Positions 8,505-18,264 are shown, counted from the first letter of the stretch. The stretch is DNA of 64,000 bases from Moraxella caviae (GCF_002014985.1 NZ_MUXU01000027.1:10537-74536), one strand, 5' to 3'. A program made the numbers and translations. The notes: a model not told the origin generated them from the sequence alone.

Positions 8505-9281
8505 TTAGTTGCTAAAGTTGGCTTGTTCGATTTTCTCTAGCGTGCCATTGGCTTTGATGGCGGCAAGCGCAGCGTCAAACTCGGCTTTTAGCGCATCGCC
8601 TTTACGCACAGCGATACCGATGTTGTCGTTGTTGTCAATTTCTTCGCCAACTAAGCCAAAGCCTTCGTTGTTTTGTTTTAGCCAGTCGCTTGCTGACACT
8701 TTTTCTGCCATCACCGCAACGTTACGACCTGCTTTCATGTCAAGATAAGCGTTGGTGTAGGTGTCGTAAAGTTGGACGCGGTTGCCGTCTTTGCCGTCAT
8801 ATTTTTCGGTGATGTACGCTGCGCCTGTGGTTGAGCGTTGTCCGCCAAGCACCGAATTGCTGATGTTATTTGGGTCAAAGCTGCCGTCATTTTTGGCAAG
8901 CCAAACGATGGTGTTGGCAAAGTATGGCTCGGTGAAATCCACTTGTTGTAAGCGCTCTTCGGTGATAGACATACCTGCGATGATGGCGTCGTATTTGTTC
9001 GCCAAAAGACCCGGAATCAAGCCGTCCCAGTCTTGGGCAACGATTTCACACTTGGCTTTCATCTCTTCGCACAAAGCGTTCATCACGTCCACATCAAAGC
9101 CGATGATTTTGCCGTCTGGGCTGGTGTCGTTGAACGGAGGGTAGGCAGCTTCGGTGGCGATGCGTAGCGTGCGCTCGCCAGTGTCAGTCGCGGCTGCGGT
9201 TTCGGCTGGTTTGTCGCCACCACAGGCGCTTAGGCTTAGGGCAAATGCAGCAGCTGCGGCAAATTTTAGGGTGTGTTTCAT
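8505..9281 (-). CDS. Amino acid ABC transporter binding lipoprotein 3 (ArtJ-like)
   Basis: Third receptor, 258 aa, with AAAAGGA upstream of ATG. Lipobox LSAC (Cys about 20) then GGDKPAET. Mature fold: TLRIATEAAYPPFND, IIGFDVDVMNALCEEMKAKC, QDWDGLIPGLLANKYDAIIAGMS. It carries an insertion around NISNSVLGGQRSTTGAAYITEK compared with receptor 2. It is the first receptor gene after the ATPase, from which a 237-bp AT-rich spacer separates it; I see no gene in that spacer. The paralogue downstream is 18 bp away. Lysine/arginine/ornithine-type specificity is plausible but unproven. Confidence 0.9.
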   Translation of the reverse strand: MKHTLKFAAAAAFALSLSACGGDKPAETAAATDTGERTLRIATEAAYPPFNDTSPDGKIIGFDVDVMNALCEEMKAKCEIVAQDWDGLIPGLLANKYDAIIAGMSITEERLQQVDFTEPYFANTIVWLAKNDGSFDPNNISNSVLGGQRSTTGAAYITEKYDGKDGNRVQLYDTYTNAYLDMKAGRNVAVMAEKVSASDWLKQNNEGFGLVGEEIDNNDNIGIAVRKGDALKAEFDAALAAIKANGTLEKIEQANFSN

Positions 9282-9518
9282 GGGTTGAATCCTTTTACAA
9301 GAGTGATGGTCTGCTTGCGCTTGATTTTTTTGGCTTCAAGGGCATGGCTTGACCATATTTTGACGATTAAAATGGATGATAAAAATAAGTCTAAAGATAA
9401 AAATCGGCTTTAAAGTTTAAGTTGGTAATTTGGCAAAGGCGATTAAACGTTGGATAAAAATCAAGTTAAAAATCATTTAAAATCAAGTTATTAAACTTGC
9501 CAAATTCTCACATACCAA

Positions 9519-10292
9519 TCAGCGGTGCGATGCCATAAATTCACGCACACGCTCAGATTTTGGATTGTCAAAAACTTCTTCAGGCGTGCCAATCTCTTCA
9601 ATGCGCCCTTGGTGCAAAAACACCACTTTGCTAGAAACTTCACGAGCAAAGCGCATTTCGTGCGTAACAATCAGCATGGTGCGCCCTTCGGCAGCCAGCT
9701 CACGCATGACCGTCAGCACTTCATTGACAAGCTCTGGGTCAAGCGCACTGGTCGGCTCATCAAACAGCAGCACCTGCGGACGCATGGCAAGCGCACGGGC
9801 AATCGCCACACGCTGACGCTGACCGCCAGACAGATTGTCAGGATAAGCGTCTTTTTTGTCCAAAAGCCCCACTTTTTCAAGCAAACGTTCGGCTTCTTTG
9901 GTGGCTTCTGTCTTAGATACGCCAAGCACTTGCGTTGGGCCTTCAATGATGTTTTGCAAGATGGTTTTGTGCGGCCATAGGTTAAAACTTTGGAACACAA
10001 AGCCGATTTTGGCACGCAATTTTTCCAGCTGTCTTGGGTTGGCAGCGACAAGCTCGCCTTTGTGCGGCTTGAGCGCAAGTTCTTCGTTGCCCACGATGAT
10101 TTTACCGCTGCTGGGTTTTTCTAGCAAGTTGATGCAGCGCAGCAGGGTGGATTTGCCCGAGCCAGACGAGCCCAAAATGCTGATGACATCACCATCATGG
10201 GCGGTCAAAGATACGCCTTTTAGCACTTCTAGCGCGCCGTAGTTTTTGTGAATGTCTTGCAAATCAAGGGCGATCGGGCGAGAGTCTGTCAT
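9519..10292 (-). CDS. artP: Polar amino acid ABC transporter ATP-binding protein (ArtP-like)
   Basis: Cytoplasmic ATPase that energises the ArtQM permease. 257 aa with all ABC motifs: Walker [10 protein letters not shown] (about 40), Q-loop [10 protein letters not shown], signature LSGGQRQRV, Walker [15 protein letters not shown] and H-loop TMLIVTHE. The sequence around the Q-loop is typical of the polar amino acid (GlnQ/HisP/ArtP) subfamily. It is the first gene of the minus-strand cluster, divergent from proA, with a 398-bp AT-rich spacer (10293-10690) between them that must hold both promoters. No strong Shine-Dalgarno site precedes its ATG. Confidence 0.92.
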   Translation of the reverse strand: MTDSRPIALDLQDIHKNYGALEVLKGVSLTAHDGDVISILGSSGSGKSTLLRCINLLEKPSSGKIIVGNEELALKPHKGELVAANPRQLEKLRAKIGFVFQSFNLWPHKTILQNIIEGPTQVLGVSKTEATKEAERLLEKVGLLDKKDAYPDNLSGGQRQRVAIARALAMRPQVLLFDEPTSALDPELVNEVLTVMRELAAEGRTMLIVTHEMRFAREVSSKVVFLHQGRIEEIGTPEEVFDNPKSERVREFMASHR

Positions 10293-10690
10293 AATTTTTC
10301 TATAAAATTGTATTAGTAGAACTTAATAAAATAAGCACGGAATGTTTTAACCCTATATTTTCGCCAAAATGACACAAAAAGGCAAATGGTTTTCGCCACT
10401 TTGCGACAATTTTACATAATTTTTGCAAATTTTGGGTCGATTTGGCGCAAGTTTGCTGAAAGTTCGGCAAAATTTTGGCGTAAATGGTGCGGTGAGTGGC
10501 GATAAATTGGCGGTCAATGGGTTGATTGTTGGTAAGTTTTAAAGATTTGCTCTGATTTGCCAAGATGATGGCGAAATTGACGTGCTTTGTCTTGCGTGTC
10601 GTGCTTGGCTGCGGTATGATGGCGGTTTAATCACTGTGCGTATCGTCATTTGCCAAAACGATGAACAAATAAGGAAAATAAGGAAAACTC

Positions 10691-11980
10691 ATGACCGCCA
10701 TCACCGACACCGCTTCATACATGAAAGATGTGGGCAGCCGTGCCAAGCAATGCGCACGCACGCTTGCCGCTGCCGATACCAAGACCAAAAACGCTGCGCT
10801 TGCTGCCATCAAGGCAGTTTTGCTGGACAAAAAAGCAGCCATTTTAAGTGAAAACGCCAAAGACGTGGCAAAGGGCGAGCAAAACGGACTGGACAGTGCG
10901 CTGCTTGACCGCTTGGCGCTGACGGACGCACGCTTTGATGGCATGGTGGCAAGTTTAAATGACGTCATCGCCTTGCAAGACCCGATTGGCGAGATGAGCG
11001 AGATGACGTACCGTCCGTCTGGGATTTGTCTTGGTAAAATGCGTGTGCCGCTTGGCGTGGTGGGCATGATTTATGAAAGCCGCCCAAACGTAACGCTAGA
11101 AGCGGCAAGTCTTGCCATCAAATCAGGCAATGCCATCATTTTGCGTGGCGGCTCTGAAGCCTTTCATTCCAATCAAGCCATCGCTGCGTGCATTCACGAA
11201 GGGCTTTTGGCGGTGGGTTTGCCTATGGACGGTGTGCAGGTGCTTGCCACGACAGACCGTGCGGCGGTGGACAGCCTAATCACCATGACAGACTGCGTGG
11301 ACGTGGTGATTCCGCGCGGCGGCAGGGGGCTGATTGAGCGCATTGCCGCCAACGCCAAAGTGCCTGTGATTAAGCATTTGGACGGTAATTGCCACACTTT
11401 TATTGACAAGGCAGCGGATAACGAGATGGCGATTTCGGTGGCGGTGAATGCTAAAACGTCTCGTTATGGCACTTGTAACACGATGGAAACGTTGCTGGTA
11501 CATCAAGACAAGGCGGAGTTAATTGCTGATGTGCTGCGTGCGATGGTGGCAGCAGATGATAAGATGCAATTTCGTGTGTGTACACAAACCCAAAGCGCCT
11601 TGGCAAATGCTGCCGATTTGGCAAATCACATCAGTGTTGCCAGCGAAGAAGATTGGTGGACAGAATATCTTGCGCCGATTTTGGCGGTGAAAGTGGTGGC
11701 GGATATTGACGCTGCCATCAGCCACATCAACCACTACGGCAGCCACCACACCGATGTCATCATCACCAATGACTATGCCGACAGCCGCAAATTTATCCGT
11801 GAAGTGGATTCATCAAGCGTGATGGTGAATGCGTCCAGCCGTTTTGCCGATGGTTTTGAGTATGGTTTGGGCGCAGAAATCGGCATTTCCACCGACAAAA
11901 TCCACGCACGCGGGCCTGTGGGCTTGCACGGCTTAACTTCCCAAAAATGGGTGGTGTTTGGCGGAGGTGAAGTGCGGTAG
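10691..11980 (+). CDS. proA: Glutamate-5-semialdehyde dehydrogenase (gamma-glutamyl phosphate reductase)
   Basis: Second step of proline synthesis: NADPH reduction of gamma-glutamyl phosphate. 429 aa, full length. The start follows AAGGAAAA. Visible family motifs are [16 protein letters not shown], the glycine-rich [27 protein letters not shown], the catalytic cysteine in [11 protein letters not shown] (about 261) and [19 protein letters not shown] near the C-terminus. The gene is monocistronic and ends with TAG, one of only three TAG stops I see in the window. It converges on the acyl-CoA dehydrogenase gene; a shared hairpin follows. Confidence 0.97.
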   Translation: MTAITDTASYMKDVGSRAKQCARTLAAADTKTKNAALAAIKAVLLDKKAAILSENAKDVAKGEQNGLDSALLDRLALTDARFDGMVASLNDVIALQDPIGEMSEMTYRPSGICLGKMRVPLGVVGMIYESRPNVTLEAASLAIKSGNAIILRGGSEAFHSNQAIAACIHEGLLAVGLPMDGVQVLATTDRAAVDSLITMTDCVDVVIPRGGRGLIERIAANAKVPVIKHLDGNCHTFIDKAADNEMAISVAVNAKTSRYGTCNTMETLLVHQDKAELIADVLRAMVAADDKMQFRVCTQTQSALANAADLANHISVASEEDWWTEYLAPILAVKVVADIDAAISHINHYGSHHTDVIITNDYADSRKFIREVDSSSVMVNASSRFADGFEYGLGAEIGISTDKIHARGPVGLHGLTSQKWVVFGGGEVR

Positions 11981-12108
11981 GTGAGTGATTGCTATCGCTT
12001 TTTCAAGTCTGAACAACCTGCAGGGATTGTGCTTGTAAAGGTTCGGCGTTTAAGATGAAATTTGCATTTTAAAGTCGGACTTTTAATAAAATATTGATTT
12101 AAACCCAA

Positions 12109-12136
12109 AAAACCGCCAACATTTGCTGGCGGTTTT
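12109..12136. terminator. Bidirectional terminator, proA / acyl-CoA dehydrogenase
   Basis: AAAACCGCCA (12109-12118) / TGGCGGTTTT (12127-12136), loop of 8 nt, with T-rich flanks on either strand. Confidence 0.88.
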
Positions 12137-12185
12137 GTCATTCATCAGGCATTTGTCCTGCCAGTGCGTCATGCCAACGGCACGC

Positions 12186-14003
12186 TTAGTCAATGATAAA
12201 ATGCTCAATGTCCATTTTCATCATCACTTCGCTTGGCGTGGTCATGGCTTCGGCATGGCTGCTGGTGCGTGGCAGAATTTTTTCAAAATAAAACTCAGCC
12301 GTTTGGGTTTTGGCAAGATAAAACTCTTTGGGCTGCTTGCCACCGTTTTTGAGCTTGTCAAACGCCACTGCCGCCATGCGCGCCCAGTGATACGCCATCA
12401 TCACATAGCCAGAATACATCAAAAAGTCATCAGACGCCGCTGAGACGATGTCGCGGTCTTTGCGCGCGGTGAGCAGCAGGCGCGCGGTGAGCATATTCCA
12501 CTCAGCGCACAGCTTGGTCAGCGCCCAGACGAACTGGCGCATATCCTTATCCAGTGCGTATTCACCGCACCATTTCATGATGCCTGTGGTGTAATCACGC
12601 ACCACTTTACCGCCGCCGTGCAGCAGCACTTTACGACCCAGCAAATCCAGCGCCTGCACGCCTGTGGTGCCTTCGTACAGTGTGGAAATGCGTGCATCAC
12701 GAGCAATCAGCTCCATGCCAGATTCTTTGATGTAGCCGTGTCCGCCAAAGATTTGCTGCCCGTGCTTGGCGGATTCAATGCCAAGTTCGGTCAAAAATCC
12801 TTTCAAAATTGGCGTATAAAAGCCCAATTTGTCGTCCCATTTTTTAATCGCGGCTTCATCGCCACGCACCACAGCACTGCTTAGATGATCAGAGTAGCGA
12901 GCGGCGTGATAAATCATGGAGCGCGCACCTTCCACAAACGCTTTTTGGGTTAAAAGCATACGGCGCACATCGGCATGATGAATGATGGCATCCGCAGGCT
13001 GCTCAGGCTCTTTTGCGCCAGAAAGCGCACGCATGGAGCGGCGTTCTTTGGCGTATGGCAGGGCGTTTTGGAATGCCAGTTCCATGTGTGATAAGCCTTG
13101 AATGCCTGTGCCAATGCGTGCGGTGTTCATGTAGGTGAACATCGCTTTTAGCCCTTTATTCGGCTCGCCAATCAAAAATCCTGTCGCGCCATCAAAGTTT
13201 AGCACGCAAGTGGCGCTTGAGTTGATGCCCATCTTATGCTCAATCGAGCCGCACGTTACCGCATTACGCTCGCCCAGTGAACCATCGGCATTGACGATAA
13301 ATTTTGGCACGATGAACAGCGAAATGCCTTTCGTGCCAGCAGGTGCGTCTGGCAGGCGTGCCAGCACGATGTGAATGATGTTTTCGGTCAAATCATGCTC
13401 ACCTGCCGAGATGAAAATCTTACTGCCTGTGATGGCGTAGCTGCCGTCTGCGTTTGGCGTAGCGCGTGTTTTCATTTGGTTAAGATCCGTGCCGCACTGC
13501 GCTTCGGTCAAGCACATCGTCCCAGACCATTCGCCAGAGATGAGCTTTGGCAGATAGGCGTCTTTTTGTGCGTCATCGCCATATTGTAAGATGGTGTTGA
13601 TTGAGCCTGTGGTGAGTCCCGGATACATCGCCCACGGCCAGTTTGCCGTACCCATCATTTCAGATTTGATGAGATTTAAGGACATGGGCAAGTTCATGCC
13701 GCCATAATTTTCAGGATAAGAAATGCCTTGCCAGCCGCCTTCAACAAACTGCTGATACGCCTCTTTAAAGCCTTTTGGCGTGCTGACCTCACCGTCTTTA
13801 AATGTACAGCCTTCAGCGTCCGCAGGCTGATACAAAGGCGACAGCACGTTTTCGGCAAAGTCGGCAAACCCTTCTAAAATCATCGCCACCGTCTCGGCAT
13901 CAGCGCCTGCGCCATTGTCTAGGGCTTTGTAGTGGCCTTGATAATCCAGCACTTCGTTCATCAAAAATTTCATATCACGAAGCGGTGCTTTGTACGTCAG
14001 CAT
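12186..14003 (-). CDS. Acyl-CoA dehydrogenase, long (about 600 aa) subfamily
   Basis: FAD-dependent alpha,beta-dehydrogenation of an acyl-CoA. 605 aa from MLTYKAPLRDMKF; this ATG (14003) is chosen because AAGGAA is 7 nt upstream, whereas the ATG two codons earlier abuts that site. Motifs: MCLTEAQCGTDLNQMKT (FAD/substrate), QIFGGHGYIKESGME, and LYEGTTGVQALDLLGRK where the Glu matches the usual catalytic base region. The extra C-terminal part fits the subfamily with an added C-terminal domain that includes DmdC-type 3-methylmercaptopropionyl-CoA dehydrogenases; the actual substrate cannot be read from sequence. The 320-bp upstream spacer holds only degenerate AATTTGGCG-like repeats and the hairpin of the next gene. 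Confidence 0.9.
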   Translation of the reverse strand: MLTYKAPLRDMKFLMNEVLDYQGHYKALDNGAGADAETVAMILEGFADFAENVLSPLYQPADAEGCTFKDGEVSTPKGFKEAYQQFVEGGWQGISYPENYGGMNLPMSLNLIKSEMMGTANWPWAMYPGLTTGSINTILQYGDDAQKDAYLPKLISGEWSGTMCLTEAQCGTDLNQMKTRATPNADGSYAITGSKIFISAGEHDLTENIIHIVLARLPDAPAGTKGISLFIVPKFIVNADGSLGERNAVTCGSIEHKMGINSSATCVLNFDGATGFLIGEPNKGLKAMFTYMNTARIGTGIQGLSHMELAFQNALPYAKERRSMRALSGAKEPEQPADAIIHHADVRRMLLTQKAFVEGARSMIYHAARYSDHLSSAVVRGDEAAIKKWDDKLGFYTPILKGFLTELGIESAKHGQQIFGGHGYIKESGMELIARDARISTLYEGTTGVQALDLLGRKVLLHGGGKVVRDYTTGIMKWCGEYALDKDMRQFVWALTKLCAEWNMLTARLLLTARKDRDIVSAASDDFLMYSGYVMMAYHWARMAAVAFDKLKNGGKQPKEFYLAKTQTAEFYFEKILPRTSSHAEAMTTPSEVMMKMDIEHFIID

Positions 14004-14323
14004 GGTCATTTCCTTATTAAATGCGTGGTGTGTTTGGCGCAATCGGTAATCATCGCTTGATAAGTATGCCGATTACGCCAGATGTGAAAATTTCAAGTGT
14101 GTTTCACTATACAGGGATTTTAAGATTTACGAAAGGGTCAAAGCATGATTGATAACTTATTTTCATTGAAAATTTATGTTATTCAAACTCATGATTATCA
14201 GTGTGGTGCGCAATGTGGCAAAAATTTGGCGGAAATTTGGTAAGAAATTGTCAAAGTTTTGCACAAAATTTAGCGGAATAATTTGGCGCAATAATTTGGT
14301 GCAAAACTTATAAAAACCCACAA

Positions 14324-14358
14324 AAAACCGCACTTTAGCCTAAGCCAAGTGCGGTTTT
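14324..14358. terminator. Terminator after the small acidic protein gene
   Basis: AAAACCGCACTT (14324-14335) / AAGTGCGGTTTT (14347-14358), a 12-bp perfect stem. Each arm contains the 9-mer AAGTGCGGT, the core of the Haemophilus uptake signal, in inverted orientation. Confidence 0.88.
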
Positions 14359-14372
14359 GAAAAAATGGCGAA

Positions 14373-14516
14373 TTACAGCTTGCACGCACCGCCTTCACAG
14401 CCGTCATCATCGCTGTTATCCACGCCGCCTTCTACGGTTATGCCATCAAAATCATTCAGCAAATCGTCCAAGTTGTCAAAATCCAAGCCATCAAGGCTGT
14501 CGGCTGTTTCGCTCAT
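14373..14516 (-). CDS. Small acidic protein with a C-terminal cysteine tail
   Basis: 47-residue protein starting MSETADSLDGLDFDNL, supported by GGAGAG 6 nt before the ATG and by a dedicated terminator just after the stop. About a third of the residues are Asp or Glu; leucine and phenylalanine alternate in the N-terminal half (LDGLDFDNLDDLLNDF), which could form an amphipathic helix. It ends in GCEGGACKL with two cysteines five residues apart. No signal peptide or membrane segment. I do not recognise a family. It stands alone between the acyl-CoA dehydrogenase and aroE on the same strand. The signals make it a convincing real gene of unknown function. Confidence 0.7.
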   Translation of the reverse strand: MSETADSLDGLDFDNLDDLLNDFDGITVEGGVDNSDDDGCEGGACKL

Positions 14517-14713
14517 AACACTCTCCAAAGATAAATTGTCAAAGGGTAAAATTGCTCGCCAATTTGCCAAATGCGGCTGGCGTGCGTTGTAAGTTGGGCT
14601 TGTGCGCCCAATTTCAAGCTGTATTCAAGCTAAAAATGATGATAAATTGACGACAAAAGATAAAATTTAAGCCATTGATTTAAAAGGTATTTTTAAATAA
14701 AATCAATGTTAAA

Positions 14714-15514
14714 TCACAAATCCACCTTTTGTAAATCCACCGCACGTCCCGTCCACAGCGTGAACGCCAAAGCCGCCTGATGGATCAGCATACCGTAGCC
14801 GTCCGATGTGCGTGCGCCTTGATTGGCAAAATGCGCCAAAAATGGCGATGGCTTGCCGTACATCATGTCGTAGGCAAAATCAGCGCTCAGCGTGGGCGCA
14901 AGCGTAAGCGGTGTGCCGTGCGTGGTGGCGCTGGTGGCATTGATGATGACGTCAAAATGTGCGGTGTCTGCGCCCAGCGACTCAAGGCTTTTTATGCTGA
15001 TGGCGGTGTGGGCGGCAAATTCATCGGCAAGCGTCTGCGCCTTGGCGAGCGTGCGATTAAAAATGGTGAGCGCTGCGCCATGTTCTACCAAGGGCAAAAT
15101 CGCCCCACGAGTTGCGCCGCCTGCACCCACGATGGCAACGTGCGCGCCTTGCAGATTCACGCCTTGCGCCACCAAATCCGCCACCAAGCCACGCCCATCG
15201 GTGTTATCGCCAAATAATTTGCCGTCTTTGATGACAAGCGTGTTCACCGCCCCTGCGCTTTTGGCGTATTCGCTGAGTACTCCTGTGTTTTGGCACAGCG
15301 AAAAGGCGATTTCTTTAAAGGGCAGCGTAACGTTTGCGCCTGCGCCGCCGCCATGAAAAAACGCTTCCACCACAGCGGTGAAACTTGCCGCATCATCAGG
15401 GCAAAATTGGCGTGAATAGCGAATATTAAGCCCCAAACTTTCGGCAAAAGCGTGGTGAATTTGCGGGCTTTTGGAATGGGCGATGGGATTACCGATGACG
15501 ATAAAATGCTGCAT
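14714..15514 (-). CDS. aroE: Shikimate dehydrogenase
   Basis: NADPH-dependent reduction of 3-dehydroshikimate to shikimate in aromatic amino acid synthesis. 266 aa from MQHFIVIGNP; this start has AAGGA 5 nt upstream. SKSPQIHHAF binds substrate, NVTLPFKE carries the catalytic lysine (about 70), GDNTDGRG the catalytic aspartate (about 106), and VGAGGATRGAI is the NADP-binding glycine loop. Length agrees with E. coli AroE (272 aa). Monocistronic and divergent from the aldehyde dehydrogenase gene across 310 bp in which I see no other gene. Confidence 0.96.
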   Translation of the reverse strand: MQHFIVIGNPIAHSKSPQIHHAFAESLGLNIRYSRQFCPDDAASFTAVVEAFFHGGGAGANVTLPFKEIAFSLCQNTGVLSEYAKSAGAVNTLVIKDGKLFGDNTDGRGLVADLVAQGVNLQGAHVAIVGAGGATRGAILPLVEHGAALTIFNRTLAKAQTLADEFAAHTAISIKSLESLGADTAHFDVIINATSATTHGTPLTLAPTLSADFAYDMMYGKPSPFLAHFANQGARTSDGYGMLIHQAALAFTLWTGRAVDLQKVDL

Positions 15515-15824
15515 GAGAGTCCTTGTGCGTGCGTTTTGGGCTTTACATCTTGGGATAAATTTGTTACTTTCGTTGGGAGTTTGCCGTGTTTTGTGGCGCA
15601 AGTTTAAATATCAAGTTTGACCGCTTGGCTGCTTGGCATGACGAACCAAGATTAAAACCATAGCTTTAAAATTCGCATAAAATTTAATTTAAAATCAATT
15701 ATTTAAAACCGCCAGCCACTGCGATGAGTTCGGTCTTTTGCTTAAGTTGTTCGTTCAAGTCATTTGTCTAAAACGGCTGGCGTCATTTTACCCCAACACT
15801 TCTTTTGCCACAAGGAAAAACGCC

Positions 15825-17324
15825 ATGCAATCACAAGATGCACCCAAAAACAGCCCACACGCACAAGGCAGCTTGGTACTGCAAGACCCAACGCTACTAA
15901 AAACTTGCGCCTACATCAATGGCGAATGGCAAGCGGCAAATGACGGCAAAAGTTTGGCGGTCAAAAACCCAGCCACAGGCGAAATCATCGCTCATGTGCC
16001 TGACATGGGCGCAGATGAAGCGAAGCGTGCGGTGCAAGCGGCGCACGAAGCGCAAAGTGCGTGGGCAGCGATGAGTGCCAAGGCGCGCAGTCAGATTTTG
16101 CGTAAATGGTTTGACTTGATGATGGCGCACCAAGACGATTTGGCGCGGATTTTGACTGCCGAGCAGGGCAAGCCGTTTGCCGAAGCCAAAGGCGAGATTG
16201 CTTATGGCGCGTCTTATTTTGAGTGGTATGCCGAAGAAGCCAAGCGCATTTATGGCGACATCATTCCAAGTTTTGCCAATGACAAAAGAGTGCTGGTCGC
16301 CAAGCAGCCCATCGGTGTGTGCGCTGCCATCACGCCTTGGAATTTTCCTTGCGCCATGATTACACGCAAAGCTGCGCCTGCGCTGGCGGCTGGCTGTGCG
16401 TTTGTGATTCGCCCAGCTTCGCAAACGCCACTTTCGGCATTGGCATTGGGCGAGCTTGCCCACCGAGCAGGCGTGCCAAAAGGCGTGTTCAACGTCATCA
16501 CAGGCGCAGCAAGCCAAATCGGCAAAGTGCTGACCGAAGACGACAGAGTGAAAAAATTTAGCTTCACAGGCTCAACCGAAGTCGGCAGAATCTTGATGGC
16601 GCAGTGCGCACCCACGATTAAAAAAGTGTCTATGGAGCTTGGTGGCAATGCGCCTTTCATCGTCTTTGATGATGCCGACATTGACGCAGCGGTGGAAGGC
16701 GCCATCATCAGCAAATACCGCAACGCAGGGCAGACGTGCGTGTGCGCCAATCGTTTGTATGTACAAAGCGGCGTGTACGATGAATTTGTGGCGAAATTTG
16801 CCGAAGCGGTGCGCGCGTTAAAAGTCGGCAACGGCATGGATGCAGGCGTGAGCATTGGGCCTTTGATCGATGAAAATGCGGTGAAAAAAGTTCAGGCGCA
16901 TTTACAAGATATGCTGGATAAAGGCGGTGAAGTGGTGCTGGGCGGCGAAGCGTGCGGTGATTTGTTCTTTGCGCCAACGGTGGTGAAAAACGCCACGCAG
17001 CAGATGAAAGTTGCCACAGAAGAAACCTTTGGGCCGCTTGCGCCAGTTTTTCGCTTTGATGGTGAAAATGACGTGCTGCACATGGCGAACGATACCGAAT
17101 TTGGCTTGGCGGCGTATTTTTACAGCCGAGACATTGGGCGCATTGTGCGTGTTAGCGAGCGGCTGGAGTATGGCATGGTGGCGGTGAATACGGGCATTTT
17201 ATCCAATGAAGCTGCGCCTTTTGGTGGCGTGAAGCAGTCAGGACTTGGGCGTGAAGGCTCAAAATATGGCATTGAAGATTATATAGAAATCAAATATGTG
17301 CTGCTGGCAGGGCTTGACAGTTAA
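15825..17324 (+). CDS. gabD: NAD(P)-dependent succinate-semialdehyde dehydrogenase
   Basis: Aldehyde dehydrogenase superfamily, 499 aa, most like GabD, which oxidises succinate semialdehyde to succinate. The ATG at 15825 follows AAGGAAAAACGCC and replaces a longer unlikely N-terminus. Motifs: ITPWNFPCAMITRKAAPALA (cofactor site), FTGSTEVGR, MELGGNAPFIVFDDADIDAA (general base Glu) and the nucleophile in NAGQTCVCANR. The GabD-type signature continues with the C-terminal GVKQSGLGREGSKYGIEDY. No gabT neighbour is present, so the 4-aminobutyrate role is inferred from similarity only. Confidence 0.9.
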   Translation: MQSQDAPKNSPHAQGSLVLQDPTLLKTCAYINGEWQAANDGKSLAVKNPATGEIIAHVPDMGADEAKRAVQAAHEAQSAWAAMSAKARSQILRKWFDLMMAHQDDLARILTAEQGKPFAEAKGEIAYGASYFEWYAEEAKRIYGDIIPSFANDKRVLVAKQPIGVCAAITPWNFPCAMITRKAAPALAAGCAFVIRPASQTPLSALALGELAHRAGVPKGVFNVITGAASQIGKVLTEDDRVKKFSFTGSTEVGRILMAQCAPTIKKVSMELGGNAPFIVFDDADIDAAVEGAIISKYRNAGQTCVCANRLYVQSGVYDEFVAKFAEAVRALKVGNGMDAGVSIGPLIDENAVKKVQAHLQDMLDKGGEVVLGGEACGDLFFAPTVVKNATQQMKVATEETFGPLAPVFRFDGENDVLHMANDTEFGLAAYFYSRDIGRIVRVSERLEYGMVAVNTGILSNEAAPFGGVKQSGLGREGSKYGIEDYIEIKYVLLAGLDS

Positions 17325-17383
17325 TCGCAAAATCTTGGTTTTTATAACATTGTGATTTTTTCATAAAATCGTGCTTGAAAGAC

Positions 17384-17416
17384 AAAACCGCCAAATAGCC
17401 AAATAAGTGCGGTTTT
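17384..17416. terminator. Bidirectional terminator, gabD / exonuclease gene
   Basis: AAAACCGC (17384-17391) / GCGGTTTT (17409-17416) with a 17-nt loop. The right arm belongs to AAGTGCGGTTTTG, so it contains another AAGTGCGGT 9-mer (17405-17413). The stem is short, so efficiency is uncertain. Confidence 0.6.
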
Positions 17417-17523
17417 GTTTTGGGTGAATTGGCGCAAGATTGACACAGGATTGGCAAAAAATTAGGGAAAAATTGGGCGAAAAATCATCAAGTCGCACCA
17501 AGCTACACTAAGCCACACAAAAT

Positions 17524-18192
17524 TTAAGACGCTTGCAACTCATGCTGCAACTGACAAAACAGCATGGCGGTCATCAATGCGTCATTGAGCGAATCGTGCG
17601 CAGGCAAGGCAGGAATGCGCTCGGTTTTGAGCATTTCGTGCAAATGGCGGCGGTCAATGGGCGCATCGGGATTGCGGTTTTGTTGTTTGCGCAGTTTTTG
17701 GTCAAGTAGGCTGACATCAATGGCGGCATTTGGCAGTGCTGCGCCCAAAAACGGCTTGGCAAGCGCATTTAAAAACGCCAAATCCATCTGTGTATAAAAG
17801 CCCACGATGGGACGCGCACCCAAAAACGGCAACAGCTGCGCCAGCATTTCATCGTAGCTGACACCGTCCGCCACGTCCATCGGTCTAAGCCCGTGAATGA
17901 CGATGGTGTCTGTCGCAGGCATGATGGGCGGCTTGCAGATGATGGATAGGGCGTTTGCGGTGTCTATGCTAAACGTGCCATGCGTGCGGCTGATTTTGAC
18001 TGCGCCAAGACTTAAAATGTGGTCGGTTTTTGGGTTTAATCCTGTCATTTCAAGGTCAAGACACACCCATTCATCGGCAGGCGGCGGCGCAAAAAGATAG
18101 CCAAATTCTGGGCGAGTGAGCCGAGCGGGCGTTTTGCTGTGCGTGCCAGTTTTGCCAAAGCTGTACAGCCAAGTTTTTAGTGAAGCGAGCAT
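17524..18192 (-). CDS. DnaQ-fold 3'-5' exonuclease
   Basis: DEDDh exonuclease of the DNA polymerase III epsilon type, 222 aa, start supported by AAGGAA. The three Exo motifs are clear: CLDLEMTGLNPKTD (Asp and Glu, about 45-50), GFYTQMDLAFLN (third acidic residue) and HDSLNDALMT (catalytic His plus Asp). It is not the replicative epsilon subunit: it is shorter, lacks the usual alpha-binding tail, and sits 72 bp downstream of a DUF294/CBS gene. That pairing is frequent in proteobacteria, and suggests a nucleotide-metabolism or repair role rather than proofreading (inference). Confidence 0.88.
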   Translation of the reverse strand: MLASLKTWLYSFGKTGTHSKTPARLTRPEFGYLFAPPPADEWVCLDLEMTGLNPKTDHILSLGAVKISRTHGTFSIDTANALSIICKPPIMPATDTIVIHGLRPMDVADGVSYDEMLAQLLPFLGARPIVGFYTQMDLAFLNALAKPFLGAALPNAAIDVSLLDQKLRKQQNRNPDAPIDRRHLHEMLKTERIPALPAHDSLNDALMTAMLFCQLQHELQAS

Positions 18193-18264
18193 AAATTTCC
18201 TTATTTGATTGTCAATCCTTTTTGCTAAATTTTCAACCGATTGGCATATCGGTTGGCAAGCGCA

